From a virus, in IMG/VR virus record IMGVR_UViG_3300046656_000202, positions 1-49,073 of that record: DNA of 49,073 nt. One strand, given 5' to 3'. Under the pieces are notes generated by a model. That model was not told the origin of the DNA, did no database searches, and saw nothing but the letters and a program-made list of their open reading frames with translations. The position numbers and the translations under genes are program-made. Each line of letters begins with the position of its first letter. Within the stretch, counting starts at the first letter, position 1. This document shows, piece after piece, positions 1 through 9,200 of this stretch.

Positions 1-26
1 TGATCCACTTGACCGTGTCACCCAAA
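1..26. repeat. Contig-end overlap, left copy
   Basis: These 26 bases recur at 49048-49073 with a single difference (A at position 20 here, C at 49067 there). The reading frame of queE continues from the right end into this left end, so the two ends are the same genomic place. The difference changes TCA to TCC, both serine. This is the normal sign of a circularly permuted or circular phage genome cut at an arbitrary point by the assembler. It is too short to be a biological terminal repeat. Confidence 0.85.
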
Positions 27-287
27 CCTGGGTACCTGTACGAGATGATCCAGGAGGCCGACGAGATCAAAGTCATCCACGGCGGGCTCGGAGATTCCTC
101 TGTCGGCTGGGCCTCCATCGAGGACGCAGTCGGCTGGGCCCAGCAGGGCAAGATCGTGTATCTCCAGCCCCAGAACTACGTGCATACGATCAACGTGGAC
201 CGGCTGGCCGACGTCGTACACATCTGCGAGAGGAATCCCCTGCTGCGCGTCTCCGCGCAGCTACACAAATTCTTGAACACGAGGTGA
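1..287 (+). CDS. queE: QueE, C-terminal part (7-carboxy-7-deazaguanine synthase), continues from the right contig end
   Basis: This is the 3' part of a gene whose 5' part lies at 48684-49073. The frame is open from position 3 and ends in TGA at 285-287. Joined through the contig ends, the protein reads HLTVSPKPGYLY; the SPKP motif is typical of QueE enzymes. QueE is a radical-SAM enzyme that contracts the pterin ring of 6-carboxytetrahydropterin to 7-carboxy-7-deazaguanine, the third step from GTP to preQ0. The iron-sulphur cysteines are in the other part. folE starts one base after the stop, so the two genes form one unit. The family assignment is secure; only the contig break makes this entry partial. 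Confidence 0.88.
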   Translation, partial: IHLTVSPKPGYLYEMIQEADEIKVIHGGLGDSSVGWASIEDAVGWAQQGKIVYLQPQNYVHTINVDRLADVVHICERNPLLRVSAQLHKFLNTR

Positions 288-288
288 C

Positions 289-852
289 ATGAAGTACAAC
301 GAAGCTGAAACGCTTCTCGCCATTCGGCAGCTGCTCGTCCAGGGCTTCGGTGTAGACATCGAGGACCCGCACTACAAGGAGACACCGGACCGGGTCGCCC
401 GGATGTACAAGGAGCTGTTCTCGCCTCCGGCGAACAACCTGAAGGCGTTCGACCTCCCTCCCGACGCAGCAAAGCGGGCGGGGATCGTCCTTCTCAGGCA
501 CCACCGGGCGTTCGGCGTTTGCCCTCATCACCTGCTTCCGTTCGAGATGAGCGCCAACGTAGCGTACATTCCGGGTCACAAAGTCTTCGGCCTCTCGAAG
601 CTGGCACGTGCGGTAGAGAGCCAGCTCAGTGCACCGATTCTGCAGGAGGAGCTGACTCAGGCCATTGTGGACATGCTCGTCTCCGAACTGGATCCGAAGG
701 CCGCTGGGTGCGTCATCGCTGGAGTTCACGGCTGCATGCGCTGCAGGGGGGTCAAGTCCACTGGTGACGTCGTCACAAGCAATATGTACGGGCAGTTCCT
801 CCTCAACCCCGCGGCCCGTGAGGAGCTGTTCCAGCTCATAGGTGATGTGTGA
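289..852 (+). CDS. folE: GTP cyclohydrolase I
   Basis: The 187-residue product converts GTP to dihydroneopterin triphosphate, the first step of both folate and 7-deazaguanine synthesis. The zinc and active-site motif CPHHLLPF lies at residues 78-85 (C78, H80, H81), the GLSKLAR motif at 101-107, and HGCMRCRGV at 147-155 supplies the second zinc cysteine (C149). Bacterial FolE usually has CEHH, so the proline in CPHH is a small variation. The length is slightly below E. coli FolE because the N-terminal helical part is short. It starts at ATG 289, directly after queE (GAGGTGAC upstream), and its stop overlaps the next start. Because queD, queE and queC are present, preQ0 production is its likely purpose here rather than folate. 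Confidence 0.9.
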   Translation: MKYNEAETLLAIRQLLVQGFGVDIEDPHYKETPDRVARMYKELFSPPANNLKAFDLPPDAAKRAGIVLLRHHRAFGVCPHHLLPFEMSANVAYIPGHKVFGLSKLARAVESQLSAPILQEELTQAIVDMLVSELDPKAAGCVIAGVHGCMRCRGVKSTGDVVTSNMYGQFLLNPAAREELFQLIGDV

Positions 853-1181
853 AGAAAGTGCATGATATCCTCGTGTGCATCATCGACGACACGAAGATAC
901 TGGATGCGAACGGGAAGAAGGATCAACACAACTTCCCGGTCGCATTCATACAGTGGGGCAACCCTGAAGACGGCTTCCAGTATGAGGCCGTCTGCCCCTT
1001 CTGTGCTAAGTCAATCGGCTGGGTCATCGGCCCCGAGACGTATCGGGAGTTGATGGCCATGCTCGCCATGTCGATGGCATCCCACTACACTGCGGGCTGT
1101 CCTCGGTTCGGAGCGTCCACGTTAGATGTTGAAGTCGCAAGGTTTCCCATCGGCACCGAAAAGCCGCCGATCGTCAACTAG
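849..1181 (+). CDS. Unknown small protein with a CPFC pair
   Basis: This 110-residue protein starts with GTG at 849, overlapping the folE stop by four bases, so it is probably translated by coupling. The middle holds AVCPFCAKSIGW (one CxxC pair) and a third cysteine follows near residue 87 (CPRFG). That could be a partial metal site, but no family is recognisable. It lies between folE and the cold-shock gene in the same operon. The function is unknown. Confidence 0.6.
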   Translation: MKKVHDILVCIIDDTKILDANGKKDQHNFPVAFIQWGNPEDGFQYEAVCPFCAKSIGWVIGPETYRELMAMLAMSMASHYTAGCPRFGASTLDVEVARFPIGTEKPPIVN

Positions 1182-1190
1182 GAGCGTCAC

Positions 1191-1391
1191 ATGACCGGAC
1201 AGATCAAGCTGCTCACGCGCGAAAAGGGCTTCGGCTTCATCCGCGGCACCGACAACAACGACTACTTCTTCCACCGCTCGGGGTTGATCGGGATCGAGTT
1301 CGATACCCTGCAGGAAGGCGACGAGGTTGAATTCCAGCCCAGCAAAGGACCGAAGGGCCTCCGCGCTGAGAACGTGCAGTACGGTGTTTGA
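1191..1391 (+). CDS. Cold-shock domain protein
   Basis: This 66-residue protein matches the bacterial CspA fold along its whole length. It has the RNA-binding motifs KGFGFI (RNP1, residues 12-17) and DYFFH (RNP2, residues 24-28), followed by the acidic GDEVEF strand. CspA-family proteins bind single-stranded RNA or DNA and melt RNA structure. A GGAGCG sequence stands upstream of ATG 1191. The last bases overlap the start of the polymerase gene, so it is expressed with the replication genes and may help replication or phage mRNA translation. The exact role is inferred. Confidence 0.85.
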   Translation: MTGQIKLLTREKGFGFIRGTDNNDYFFHRSGLIGIEFDTLQEGDEVEFQPSKGPKGLRAENVQYGV

Positions 1392-3780
1392 GTTCGGCGA
1401 ACTGCCCAACGGCAAAGCAGAGTGGTGCACAGGCTGCCCTCTGTTCAACAACCCCGGGCCCGTCCAGGGAGAGGGCCCGGCGCCTGCAAAGATGTTCTTC
1501 CTCGGGGAGGCTCCAGGTGAAGACGAAGTTGCCCCCATCAGACAAGGAAAGCCAGGGCGACCTTTTATCGGGGGCTCTGGACGAATCCTCACCAAGCAGT
1601 GCATCCAGGCTGGAGTTCGGCGGGACGCAGCCTTCGTCACAAACGTCGTCAAGTGTCGTCCAAATAACAACCGGACGCCGACGGATGACGAAATCCGCCA
1701 CTGTGCTCCCTTTCTTGCCCGCGAGCTGGGAGCCGTTCGTCCAAATGTCGTTGTCGCCCTCGGAGCAACAGCACTCTACGCCACAACGGGTCGCAACGGT
1801 ATTTATCAACAGCGTGGAGTACCGATTGAGGCGGCCATGGGAGATACGAAGCTCAAAGTCTTCGCCACCCTCCACCCCGCCCACATCATGCGACAGCAAG
1901 AGAACTGGCCCCTGGTCATCTACGACCTCCACAGGGCGCAAATCCAGTCGGCGTTTCCAGAAGTCAGACGTCGTCCATGCAACTATGTTCTCGACGCAAG
2001 CCTTGCGGAACACGGAACGCTTCTTACGCGACTTGCTAGAGAGCATGGAGTTCTTGACTTCGACATCGAGACCCACGGACCAGGACCCAAGGGAGGGCTC
2101 GACCCTCGCACAGGTCAGATTATCTGTAACGGCTTTGCGGTTGACGAAGAGACAGCTTACGTTTTCCGTTGGACCCCTGCCGTTGCCGAATGGTTCAACT
2201 CTCTGGCCTCTGATCCAGGCATTGAAATCGAAGGCCAGAATATCGAATCCTTCGACATCCCCTTCTGCGAAGAGAAAGGGATAACGTTCAACGGGCCAAC
2301 GTGGGACACACTACAAGCGTTCCATCTCACGAACTCTGACCAGCCGAAGAACCTTGGACACATCATGTCTTTGCACACCGACATGGAGTATCACAAGGAC
2401 ACAGCCTCGGACAACCTGTTCCTGTACAACGCGAAGGACGTCCTGGGTCAGCGGCGGAGTGCAGTCTCGCTGCGGAAGGAACTGAAGGACCTCGGCATGG
2501 AAGACCTCATGCGGACGGTCTGCCGGATCCAGCCCAAGCTACGCAAGATGAACAAGCTGGGCATGAAGCAGGACGAGTTGCTCGCGTTGCGGTGGGACAT
2601 GGCGATGGACATGAAGGCCCGGGAGTACGAGGAGAAGCTCCGTGCCGTGTTTGGTCAGTCGTTCAACGCCAAGTCATCCAAGGACGTAATGCACGTCCTC
2701 TACGACGTACTGGGGCTTCCCGTCCAGAAGATCAAGGACCAGAAGACCAAGCAGATGCGTCCGACAGCCAATGCGGAAGCTATCGAAAAGCTGGCCGCTC
2801 AGTACGACGACCCTCTGCTCCAAGGGATCAGTAAGGTCCGATCCCTGGATCACACCCGCAACACCTACATCAACGTGGAGAAGGATGAGAACAACTATGT
2901 CCATCCCAGATTCGGTACGGCTAAAGCAGCAACAGGACGCCTCAACAGTTGGGATCCGAACTTCCAAAACATCCCGCTGGAACTTCGACAGATCTACGTA
3001 CCGGATAGTCCTGACCACGTTTTCATGTCCGCTGACTGGTCCCAGGTCGAAACCCGGATTGCCATGTTCCTCAGCGGAGACGAGAAGGGCCTGGAGATTC
3101 TGGCATCTGGCGAGGACTGGTTGGTGTCAATGGCAGCTGACGCGTACCAGGTCTCAAAGGATCAATGCCGCAAGGGCGGGTCTCAGGAACACCTGAGGTA
3201 CATGGCGAAGTTCATCTGGTACGGCATGGCCTACGGCCGCGGGGCTAAGGACATTGCCAAGCAGACGAAGCGGTCGCAGACCGACATCGAGACGTTCATG
3301 AAGAAGATCTTTAAGCTCTTCCCGCAATGGCACGAGTGGCGGGAGACCTTCATGGACACCGTTGAACGGGACTCGTGTCTCATCAATCCCTTCGGCCGTC
3401 GGCGCTGGTGGTATACACGGCAGGTCACTGAGATGTACAACTTCCCCATTCAGAGCACCGGTGCGGATATGATGTACGTCAGCGTGTGCGATGTGGATGA
3501 TGACCTCACCCAGCACGCCAAGGCGTCGACCATTCGGGCCACGGTTCACGACGAACTGGTCCTCGTGGTCGCGAAGGACGAAGCGCGTATCGCGAAGGAG
3601 ATCCTCGAGCAAAGGATGAACCGGATCTGGCCGGAGATCGTGGCACAGAGTCGGCATCCGGAGAACTGCAAGAAATACTTCCCCGAGGGCTTCCGTGCCC
3701 CTGCCGAGGTAACCGTCGGCAACAACTGGATGGAGTCCAAGGACGGAAACAAGGACCTCTACAAGGAGCTGTTCGGATGA
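1384..3780 (+). CDS. Uracil-DNA glycosylase / 3'-5' exonuclease / family-A DNA polymerase fusion
   Basis: This is the replicative polymerase, with three enzymes in one chain. Residues 1-190 form a family-4-type uracil-DNA glycosylase: cysteines C15, C18, C91 and C107 for a 4Fe-4S cluster, GEAPG at 41-45, GRPFIG, and a C-terminal LHPAH motif. A DnaQ-like proofreading domain follows (FDIET around D227, then NIESFD and YNAKD). The last part is a Pol I palm: motif A DWSQVETR (D551), motif B KFIWYGMAYG (from K609) and motif C VHDEL (D723). SPO1-type phages also carry a polymerase with a uracil glycosylase domain. The frame is open back to a TTG at 1327, but that lies inside the cold-shock gene; I choose GTG 1384, which overlaps that gene's end and gives 798 residues. 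The stop overlaps the dpdA start. Confidence 0.93.
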   Translation: MFEFGELPNGKAEWCTGCPLFNNPGPVQGEGPAPAKMFFLGEAPGEDEVAPIRQGKPGRPFIGGSGRILTKQCIQAGVRRDAAFVTNVVKCRPNNNRTPTDDEIRHCAPFLARELGAVRPNVVVALGATALYATTGRNGIYQQRGVPIEAAMGDTKLKVFATLHPAHIMRQQENWPLVIYDLHRAQIQSAFPEVRRRPCNYVLDASLAEHGTLLTRLAREHGVLDFDIETHGPGPKGGLDPRTGQIICNGFAVDEETAYVFRWTPAVAEWFNSLASDPGIEIEGQNIESFDIPFCEEKGITFNGPTWDTLQAFHLTNSDQPKNLGHIMSLHTDMEYHKDTASDNLFLYNAKDVLGQRRSAVSLRKELKDLGMEDLMRTVCRIQPKLRKMNKLGMKQDELLALRWDMAMDMKAREYEEKLRAVFGQSFNAKSSKDVMHVLYDVLGLPVQKIKDQKTKQMRPTANAEAIEKLAAQYDDPLLQGISKVRSLDHTRNTYINVEKDENNYVHPRFGTAKAATGRLNSWDPNFQNIPLELRQIYVPDSPDHVFMSADWSQVETRIAMFLSGDEKGLEILASGEDWLVSMAADAYQVSKDQCRKGGSQEHLRYMAKFIWYGMAYGRGAKDIAKQTKRSQTDIETFMKKIFKLFPQWHEWRETFMDTVERDSCLINPFGRRRWWYTRQVTEMYNFPIQSTGADMMYVSVCDVDDDLTQHAKASTIRATVHDELVLVVAKDEARIAKEILEQRMNRIWPEIVAQSRHPENCKKYFPEGFRAPAEVTVGNNWMESKDGNKDLYKELFG

Positions 3781-4505
3781 AGTTATCGATGGAAATACCT
3801 ACGGCGTTGCTCAAGACAATCTCAAGCCTGGTGGACCTGGATTTCATCCTGGCACAGTTCGTGTTGGAGGATCCAGACTATGCCGAGTTCTTCCGGAAGT
3901 CCACCCGCTTCAAGATCCTGGACAACGGCTTCCACGAGAGAGGTGAGCCTCTGTCTCTCACTGAGATTGCGGAGGCCGCGGAACGATGCGCCCCCAACGT
4001 GGTCATTGCGCCTGACTGGCTCGGCGACGCGGCCCGTACGTACGAAGGTTTCACCGCCACAAAGAAGAAGCTCGGATCGGCGTACAAGCTGGGAACCGTT
4101 CTTCAGGGTAAGACTCGAGAGGAGCGCGTATCTTTCTTCAACGCGGTCCGAAGTGACACCCACCTCCTCTGCCTCCCGTTCAAGTCCGAACGATACAGCA
4201 ACTTCTCCGAGCTGGTGGACGCGACTCCGAAGCACATTAAGTGGCCGCCGAGGATCCACCTCCTCGGAATGAAGTCCCTGCAGGAGATGAAGCTGTTCGC
4301 TGACCTGTTCAACGATCTGGGCATCTCACACAGGACGTCCGTGGACACCGGCAAACTGGTCAAGTTCGGGATCGCCAAACAAGCAATCGACGAGTACACC
4401 GAGCTGCGGGGGAAGGGCCTCCTGGATCACAACGGGAAGAAGTTCGACTCCGAGCAGTTCGCCAACATCTTCTTCAACGTAGCATTCGCCCGTAAGTACA
4501 TGTAA
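3777..4505 (+). CDS. dpdA: DpdA-type DNA-guanine transglycosylase (7-deazaguanine insertion into DNA)
   Basis: This 242-residue protein resembles phage relatives of tRNA-guanine transglycosylase. TIM-barrel landmarks in order are KILDNGFHE (residues 47-54, the DNG acid), APDWLGD (78-84), VLQG (108-111) and RIHLLGMKS (159-167). Family members cut the base from guanosine sites and insert a 7-deazaguanine. Phage DpdA proteins do this on DNA and are shorter than bacterial Tgt, as here. The start ATG 3777 overlaps the polymerase stop (ATGA) and has AAGGAG upstream. Position beside the polymerase and the presence of folE, queD, queE and queC strongly support DNA modification. The nucleophilic aspartate cannot be assigned with certainty by eye. 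Confidence 0.8.
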   Translation: MKLSMEIPTALLKTISSLVDLDFILAQFVLEDPDYAEFFRKSTRFKILDNGFHERGEPLSLTEIAEAAERCAPNVVIAPDWLGDAARTYEGFTATKKKLGSAYKLGTVLQGKTREERVSFFNAVRSDTHLLCLPFKSERYSNFSELVDATPKHIKWPPRIHLLGMKSLQEMKLFADLFNDLGISHRTSVDTGKLVKFGIAKQAIDEYTELRGKGLLDHNGKKFDSEQFANIFFNVAFARKYM

Positions 4506-4506
4506 G

Positions 4507-5895
4507 ATGCCAAACCCTGTACCCCTGTCTGAACAGGTCAAACTGCTGATGCAGCATCTTCGTTCGCGGACCGTCACGTCATCTGGTGACTCGTCGCTGG
4601 ACAAGATCCTTGACTGGGTACGTGACGTTCCCCCCGGCGGCCGTCCCATAGAACTCCTGCTTCTGATAAAGGAGAAGTTCCTACTCGATGACAAAACCCT
4701 CGACAGTCGACTCCAGCCCAAAACCAAGATACCGGATTTCGATAACCTTGTCCCTTCCTCAGGGTGGATTCGAGACTACGTGGAATTCACCCGGAGTACA
4801 GAACCACCTACCGTCTTCCACTTCTTTGCGGGGCTGGTTGCTATCGGTGCCGCTATGCAGCGTAATGTATACGTCCGTAAGGGTCACTACTCCGTCTACC
4901 CAAACCTCTGCGTCGTTTTGGTGGCCCCTTCCGGAAAGTGCAGAAAGACGAGCGCATGCAATATTAGTGTGGGTCTCGTACGCTCTTTCGGAGGACAAGT
5001 CATTGCTGACAAGGCTACGCCTGAGGCTCTGGTGGAAGCTTTCCGTGAGCGAGAGACAGCCTGCGGGCTACTATATGCCCCGGAGCTGGCGGTCTTTCTG
5101 GGGAAGCAGAAATACCAGGAGGGCATGATCCCAATGCTGACGTCTCTATTCGACGCCCCGGCCGAATGGAGTTCGTTAACCATAGGACGGGGAGAATTGA
5201 AGCTGAACAATGTTGCCCTGTCGTTCCTCGGGGCATCGACGTTGGATTGGATCCAAACAGCCATACCGCGTGATGCTTTCGGGGGTGGTTTCATGTCCCG
5301 CTTGCTATTCGTTGTGCAAGAGGATACACCACGATCCTTTCCAATCCCTCCTCCACCAGATGAGCTGCTCAAGGCCAAACTCCGTAATGGTCTCATTGCT
5401 CTTACTCGTGCCCGTGGAGAAGTACCCTTCTATACTGGGAACGCTGATACACGTGCTTGGTATGAAGAGTGGTACAACAGCAAACACGGCGCCGGGAATG
5501 AGGAGCGGCAGTTCGCGGGCTACTCCGAAAGGAAACCCGACCACATGATTCGACTCGCGATGATCCTAGCGGCGTCGGAACATGGCGATCCACAGAAGCT
5601 GAACGTGCACCACCTGAAGCAGGCGCTACGGATACTCGAGTGGCTGGAGCTGTGGCTGCCCGCCACGTTCGAACAGCTGACGCAGAGCAACATCGGGGAG
5701 GACCATGCCCGGATGCTCAAGCAGGTCAAGAATCACGGAGGGACTCTTGAACACAGCAAGTGGCTCCGCCTGAACAGTAACAAAATGGACTCTCGGATGT
5801 TCCGGGAGCGCGTGGACACTATGCGCCAGGCCAAGCTAATCGAGTACGACCAGAAAACAAAGTCGTACTTCCTGACGCCTGAGGGATGGAAATGA
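4507..5895 (+). CDS. DUF3987-type P-loop ATPase, probable replicative helicase or primase partner
   Basis: The 462-residue protein has a variant Walker A, APSGKCRKTS (residues 140-149), and a Walker-B-like stretch LLYAPE (188-193). A GGGFMSRLLFVV motif is typical of DUF3987 proteins, which are linked to plasmid and phage replication helicases and primases. The N-terminal 90 residues are helical, and the C-terminal 80 residues look like a winged-helix tail. It starts one base after dpdA and ends overlapping the next gene. No other DnaB-like helicase is present, so this is the best candidate for DNA unwinding during replication. That role is inferred; the family assignment rests on the ATPase motifs. 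Confidence 0.72.
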   Translation: MPNPVPLSEQVKLLMQHLRSRTVTSSGDSSLDKILDWVRDVPPGGRPIELLLLIKEKFLLDDKTLDSRLQPKTKIPDFDNLVPSSGWIRDYVEFTRSTEPPTVFHFFAGLVAIGAAMQRNVYVRKGHYSVYPNLCVVLVAPSGKCRKTSACNISVGLVRSFGGQVIADKATPEALVEAFRERETACGLLYAPELAVFLGKQKYQEGMIPMLTSLFDAPAEWSSLTIGRGELKLNNVALSFLGASTLDWIQTAIPRDAFGGGFMSRLLFVVQEDTPRSFPIPPPPDELLKAKLRNGLIALTRARGEVPFYTGNADTRAWYEEWYNSKHGAGNEERQFAGYSERKPDHMIRLAMILAASEHGDPQKLNVHHLKQALRILEWLELWLPATFEQLTQSNIGEDHARMLKQVKNHGGTLEHSKWLRLNSNKMDSRMFRERVDTMRQAKLIEYDQKTKSYFLTPEGWK

Positions 5896-6293
5896 CCCAA
5901 TGGGAAGCACTCGCACAGTCGCTAGGGTTCCCCGGAGAAGTGGAGATGTGGAAGGAGCTGTACGAGAAGCGAAAACTCTCGATCAGCCAGCTGTCCTTGA
6001 AGTTCGCATGCTCGCCCCACACAGTGAGAAGCAGGCTCAAGTCCCTCCAACTCGAAATCCGAAAGAGGGGCGGGCCTAACAGTGTGAAGGTTCAGGTGAC
6101 GAATGACCTCCTGCTGAAGATCAAACAGCAGGGCATCCCAACGACCGCCAAGCAACTGGGTGTGTCGCCCCAGGCTCTGTACAGCCGTTTGTACTACAGC
6201 CTGGGGATCAAGAAGAAGGACTTGGAGAAGGAAATCACGAAGGCCCTGGAAGAGTCGTCACCGGAGGAGGCTCCGGTGACGGATCCCATCTAA
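5892..6293 (+). CDS. Helix-turn-helix DNA-binding protein
   Basis: A protein of 133 residues from ATG 5892. GAGGG sits six bases before this ATG, and ATGA overlaps the previous stop; an in-frame ATG at 5886 lies right on the GAGGG and is less likely. Two helix-turn-helix-like segments are visible: SISQLSLKFACSPHTVRSRL near residues 30-50 and a second similar one (TTAKQLGVSPQALYSRL) near 90-106. The C-terminus is acidic. It closes the replication operon and overlaps the convergent late block by four bases. It could be a regulator or an origin-binding protein; nothing separates these options. Confidence 0.7.
   Translation: MTQWEALAQSLGFPGEVEMWKELYEKRKLSISQLSLKFACSPHTVRSRLKSLQLEIRKRGGPNSVKVQVTNDLLLKIKQQGIPTTAKQLGVSPQALYSRLYYSLGIKKKDLEKEITKALEESSPEEAPVTDPI
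6256..6281. terminator. Strong hairpin at the convergent gene ends
   Basis: An 11-base-pair perfect stem (6256-6266 with 6271-6281) with the four-base loop GAGG lies inside the last codons of the helix-turn-helix gene. It also lies just downstream of the stop of the 2511-residue gene on the other strand. Two operons about 20 and 28 kb long meet here with no spacer, so a hairpin working in both directions makes sense. No clear run of T follows on either strand, so it may slow polymerase or protect mRNA ends rather than act as a classical intrinsic terminator. Confidence 0.5.
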
Positions 6294-9200
6294 TACGTGT
6301 CTTTGATCGGGGGGAATCCAAGGAAGTACTTGGTTCCCTTCGACCAATCCCCCAGCTGGATCTGGTCCAACGCTCGCATCGTCCGGTTGTACTGCCCGGT
6401 CGGCAGCGGGACGAACTGTTGCCACGAGTTCTTAAACCTCGCTAGTGCAATGGCGTCTGCCGGATCCGCCCCCTTCTTCGCTTGGCCCGTCATGTCGATC
6501 TGACCCTGGACCAGCATGTTCGTCGTTGAAAGGGCTTGCCCCGCAACCTCTACCATCGGACCACCTGTGTACCCGAAGGGGCTGAAGAAGAGCCAGCGGC
6601 CCATATCGACCCCGAACGCCTGGGATCCGATCTCGTACATGGCGGCATTGGCGGCTGCCCAACGAGCGGCGACCTTCATCCGGTTCTTGACGGACCCGCG
6701 GGTCATCGAGTCGTAGGCGTACTCTGCGAAGTAGGACGGCCACGTGCCATACTGTCCGGCCATTCGGCCTACGGTGTTCTGCATCCAGTACGGCGTGACA
6801 CCCCGGCGGTACTTGAACTGGGTGGCGTTCATGTAGTCAATCGACGCAATGTCAGCTGCGACATCAATCTCGCCCGCGTCCAGGGCCTCCTTGATGCCCC
6901 GATGCGTCGGCCCGTCCTTCATGTCCCTCATGTCGATGTACGACTTCTCGAGGAACTCATCCCACGTGATTTTACCCGCGTGGTACTGCTTCCCGAACTT
7001 CTCCGCGAGCTGGTGCTGGGAGTAGTACGCGATGATGTGGTTCAGGTCTTCCACCTTCTTGAACGGTGCCGTACCCATCGAAGCGAGGCGGGTTGTGTTC
7101 GCGATGATCTTCGAAGATGACCCTTCGAGGTTCATGATCATCTCATTGGCACCTCGCGCATCCGCCCACATCTGTGCAGTACGATCCCGGGTGATGATTC
7201 CCCTGTGCAGCAGCTCCTGCTCGAAGTCCGGATCCCGTAGATACTTCATGGCCTGCTTGAACCCATGTGCCCACGGTCCTACGCCGAGGCCGGTTCCCGT
7301 CTGAAGCGTCTGCAACGCGTTCCGCATTACGTTACCAGGACCGAAGGCCATGTTCGCAAAGTACCCGGCGCCCAGGATCACCGACGTAAAGTCAGTTGCA
7401 TCCGCGTCCGAGATGACCCCGATGCCTTCGAGCTTCTCTGCGACCTTCTTGAACACGTTAGCGATCGTGTTCGACACGTGGTCCTGCTGATGCAGCGCAC
7501 TCCGGATGTACGAGTCGAACACGGTGAACGCCCCGGAGTCAGTCAGCGGGGTATCAACCATCTTGTACGCCTGATACGCCTTGCTGATCGCTGACCAGGT
7601 GGGCATCATCTCCTTCTCGTTCGTGAATGCCCGACCCATCCGGATCAAGTTCTTCCGGACGTCCATCTCCCGGTTGCTCAGGATCACCGCGCCTTTCTCG
7701 AAGCTCTTCGACTCCGTTGTCAGAAGCTTAGGAAGCCCGAGACCGCGGGAACCTTTGTAGTCCGAAAAGCTTTGCCCTGACTTACGAATCTGCGGGAGCT
7801 CCTTCAACAAGGCCTCGACGTCCTCCTTGCTGTGACCCATCGTCTCGGTCATCCAGCGGGTAAAGAACTCGTGGGCCTTCTCTCCGAGTGCCAGGGCCGC
7901 ATCGTCCGTGATGTGCGCAATGTCCTGCATCTTGCCCGTCGCGTGCGCATCGAAGACCTGCTGGGCTGCTTCCCGAAGGTCCTGGGTAGTGCCACGGAAC
8001 AACTCATGCATGTTCTCCATGAGGGGTCCCATTGTGGCTTCGACGGCACTCCGCCGGTCTTCGATCGCTGTGAACCACGTAGAGAACGGAATCCCGCTAC
8101 GTACTTCCCACTCCTTGAACATCTCCGCGGGTACACGGAAGAAGTGCGCTAGCTGGTTGAACGGGCCGCTGAAGACGGACTTGAAGCCCTCCGCGATTCG
8201 TTTCTGCTCTGGCGTATCCGGTGGACCAGTAGGAAGACCTCCTCCGCCCCCGCCTTCTCCGCCCCCTCCGGCGTCGCCACCGGTTGCTTCGGCTGCTTCG
8301 GCTGCTTCGTCGCCCTTACCCCAGCCCCAGTCGTGGTACGTTGCATCCTCTGTCTCCGGGTGCATGTCACCGTACCAACCGGGGTGTTCAGGCTCTGCCA
8401 TCCCTGGTCCGGGCGGCATGTGCATACGTGCATCAGGGTGGAACCCGGGGATCACGTCCTCCAAGTCCAACGTCGGATTGTATGGCGGGGGCGGTTCACC
8501 ACCGGCGAACATGGACCCGGGGCCACCACGGCGGGAGAGGAGGATCTCGTTCGGATCGAATGTCCTGTACGGGCCCATCGAGTCCTGTGTCAGTTTCCCG
8601 CGGGTCCAGGACTCCCTCATCCCGTGCTCCCGAAGCCACGAGTAGTGCAGGGCCTGCTGTGGACCCTCCGGCCGTCCGAAGAGGGCTGCGAGACCCCACT
8701 TCTTGTTACTCAGTTCCTGCAGGACGTCCTGGAACGGCTGCTCCGTATTTACTCCGAGACGGGCAACATCTTCCTTCACGGAGCCCAACATCTGGCGGGC
8801 TCTCAATGTATCATAGATAGCAACCGCGTTCTTCCCGTGCCCAGTGCCCTTCAACGGCAGCACTGTGTGGGTCCCGGGAGGAAGATCGTTCATCATCTCA
8901 ATCGCACGGATTGCGTTCGAGATGGACGTCGGATCCTCTCCATGTAGGACGATCAGCGGTCGCTTCCCTGCGATAAGTTCCTTGGTCGCGGTCTCCTGAA
9001 GATCGACCTTGTGGAAGGCACCTGCGTCGACGTCGGCGTCGAAGCTACGGGATTTCCCGATGCCCAACGCCTGTTCGAACGCATCGTCCAGTGGTCTATC
9101 CAGTACCCGTCCGGGCATCTTTTCCACGAAGCGGGCCGCTGCGAGATGTGAGTCAAAGGTCTTCTCCCAAGAGCCGTCGGCAGCGCGGAGGATCATCCGT

